From NCBI GenBank assembly GCA_033782935.1, contig JAWQEG010000502.1, positions 7,501 to 71,500 on the forward strand: a stretch of DNA of 64,000 nt, in the 5' to 3' direction. This DNA is from Petrolisthes cinctipes. Taxonomy: Eukaryota > Arthropoda > Malacostraca > Decapoda > Porcellanidae. Position numbers and translations under genes: made by a program. A model generated the notes under the pieces. It had not been told where the DNA came from. It was given only the letters and a program-made list of their open reading frames with translations, and did not search any database. Position 1 is the stretch's first letter, and every line of letters begins with the position of its first letter. Positions 63,356 to 64,000 of this stretch are shown piece by piece.

Positions 63356-64000
63356 AACATTGGTAAAGGTTATACTCATAACACTGTTGTCACTAAACAT
63401 ACACTCACACATAGGCCTACATAAGACTGTAGTCATTACATACACACGTAACACTATTATCACATACTCACACACATGGATAATAATAACTATCTTGGCG
63501 ATGATACATAATATTTATTACACGACAAGGTAAGTGTTAAGTTGAGCCACAGAAATGGAGAACACGAAATTTCCCTTTTTTAGGGGGGGGGGGGGATCAC
63601 CCATTATTCCCTGTTTTTATGTGTTGAAATAACAGGGTATCCGTTCATTTTGACCAGTTTAACCTCACCACCCCAAGATGGGAACGGCGAAAGAAGAAAG
63701 TCGTGTGTGTAGTGACACATAGTGATTGGAATGAGAGAAAACAGCAATGTATAAAAAATATAACTATTACCGAGAGTTTCCAATAACTTACGCAACTCTT
63801 ACATACATTGTCATAAAACAATATGTAGCCTATGTGGACTCGGAACAAAATATATTCAATCAGTTACTTTCACAGGACAAAATATGATAGGGTTGGGAAA
63901 AAAAAAAAAAACCGACAACAATGTGCAATCCAATTATTTTTCCACCAACTCTATATGATAATACGTTCATCCCGGACATCACTGTTGGCACTCACCTGTA
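63356..64000. other. MLK intron upstream of the kinase exon
   Basis: CA-rich patches, a G-run (13 G around 63583-63595) and otherwise unique sequence. I see no exon. The window ends inside this gene. Confidence 0.5.

Noticed and set aside
63991..64000. Donor-like CTCACCTGTA at the window edge as the preceding MLK exon
   Set aside because: Joined to exon 63172 it would place Thr before V-L-L, whereas the catalytic loop HRDLKxxN requires Asn there. Only five bases of such an exon would be visible.

Overview
This is a eukaryotic, AT-rich, intron-rich and heavily transposon-invaded window. Gene content (a CEP43/FOP homologue, a slipper-type mixed-lineage kinase), spliceosomal introns, dense hairpin MITEs and GGTTAGGTTAGG-like motifs point to an arthropod, probably a crustacean (perhaps a decapod). 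That taxonomic call is inference; no marker gene proves it. There is no prokaryotic, CRISPR or rRNA content.

Three protein genes can be traced exon by exon, with splice phases agreeing at every junction but one. (1) CEP43/FOP, + strand, 1903-9432, eight coding exons, about 306 aa; the exception is one apparent extra A at the end of exon 1. (2) A C2H2 zinc-finger gene, - strand, 19024-13369, 931 aa. Its start codon is split by the first intron (AT in the leader exon, G in the next exon), and its leader lies beside a palindromic CRE/CCAAT/GC-box element that looks like a bidirectional promoter. (3) A slipper/MLK-family MAP3K, - strand, entering from beyond 64000 and ending at 32450. Exons cover the kinase activation segment and C-lobe, the leucine zipper, a CRIB motif and a long Gln/His/Ser/Gly-rich tail. 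A 27-nt microexon and a possible 81-nt cassette exon are also visible.

Almost everything else is mobile DNA, mostly short hairpin MITEs. I name the families by letter. A: TTAA target, about 160 bp. A2: a relative of A. B: TA target, about 205 bp. C: TA target, about 190 bp, pogo/mariner-like ends. D and E: about 125-bp near-perfect hairpins. F: about 330 bp, 8-bp target duplications. G, H, I, J, L, M: TA-target elements. There is also one hAT-like MITE. Non-LTR retrotransposons include a nearly complete 5'-truncated reverse-transcriptase element (58658-61542), a second 3' fragment of the same family, an older related element that it interrupts, and two Jockey/I-like fragments.

The most striking structures are: a nested stack of five elements inside one MLK intron (58103-62629) whose insertion order can be read from target duplications; a 2.45-kb H element carrying about 1.9 kb of almost pure A/T satellite (47914-50366); and a kinase exon flanked by unstable repeats on both sides (a triplicated splice acceptor upstream and a GT microsatellite at the donor). 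Coordinates of degenerate MITE copies are accurate to a few bases at intact ends and less at worn ends.
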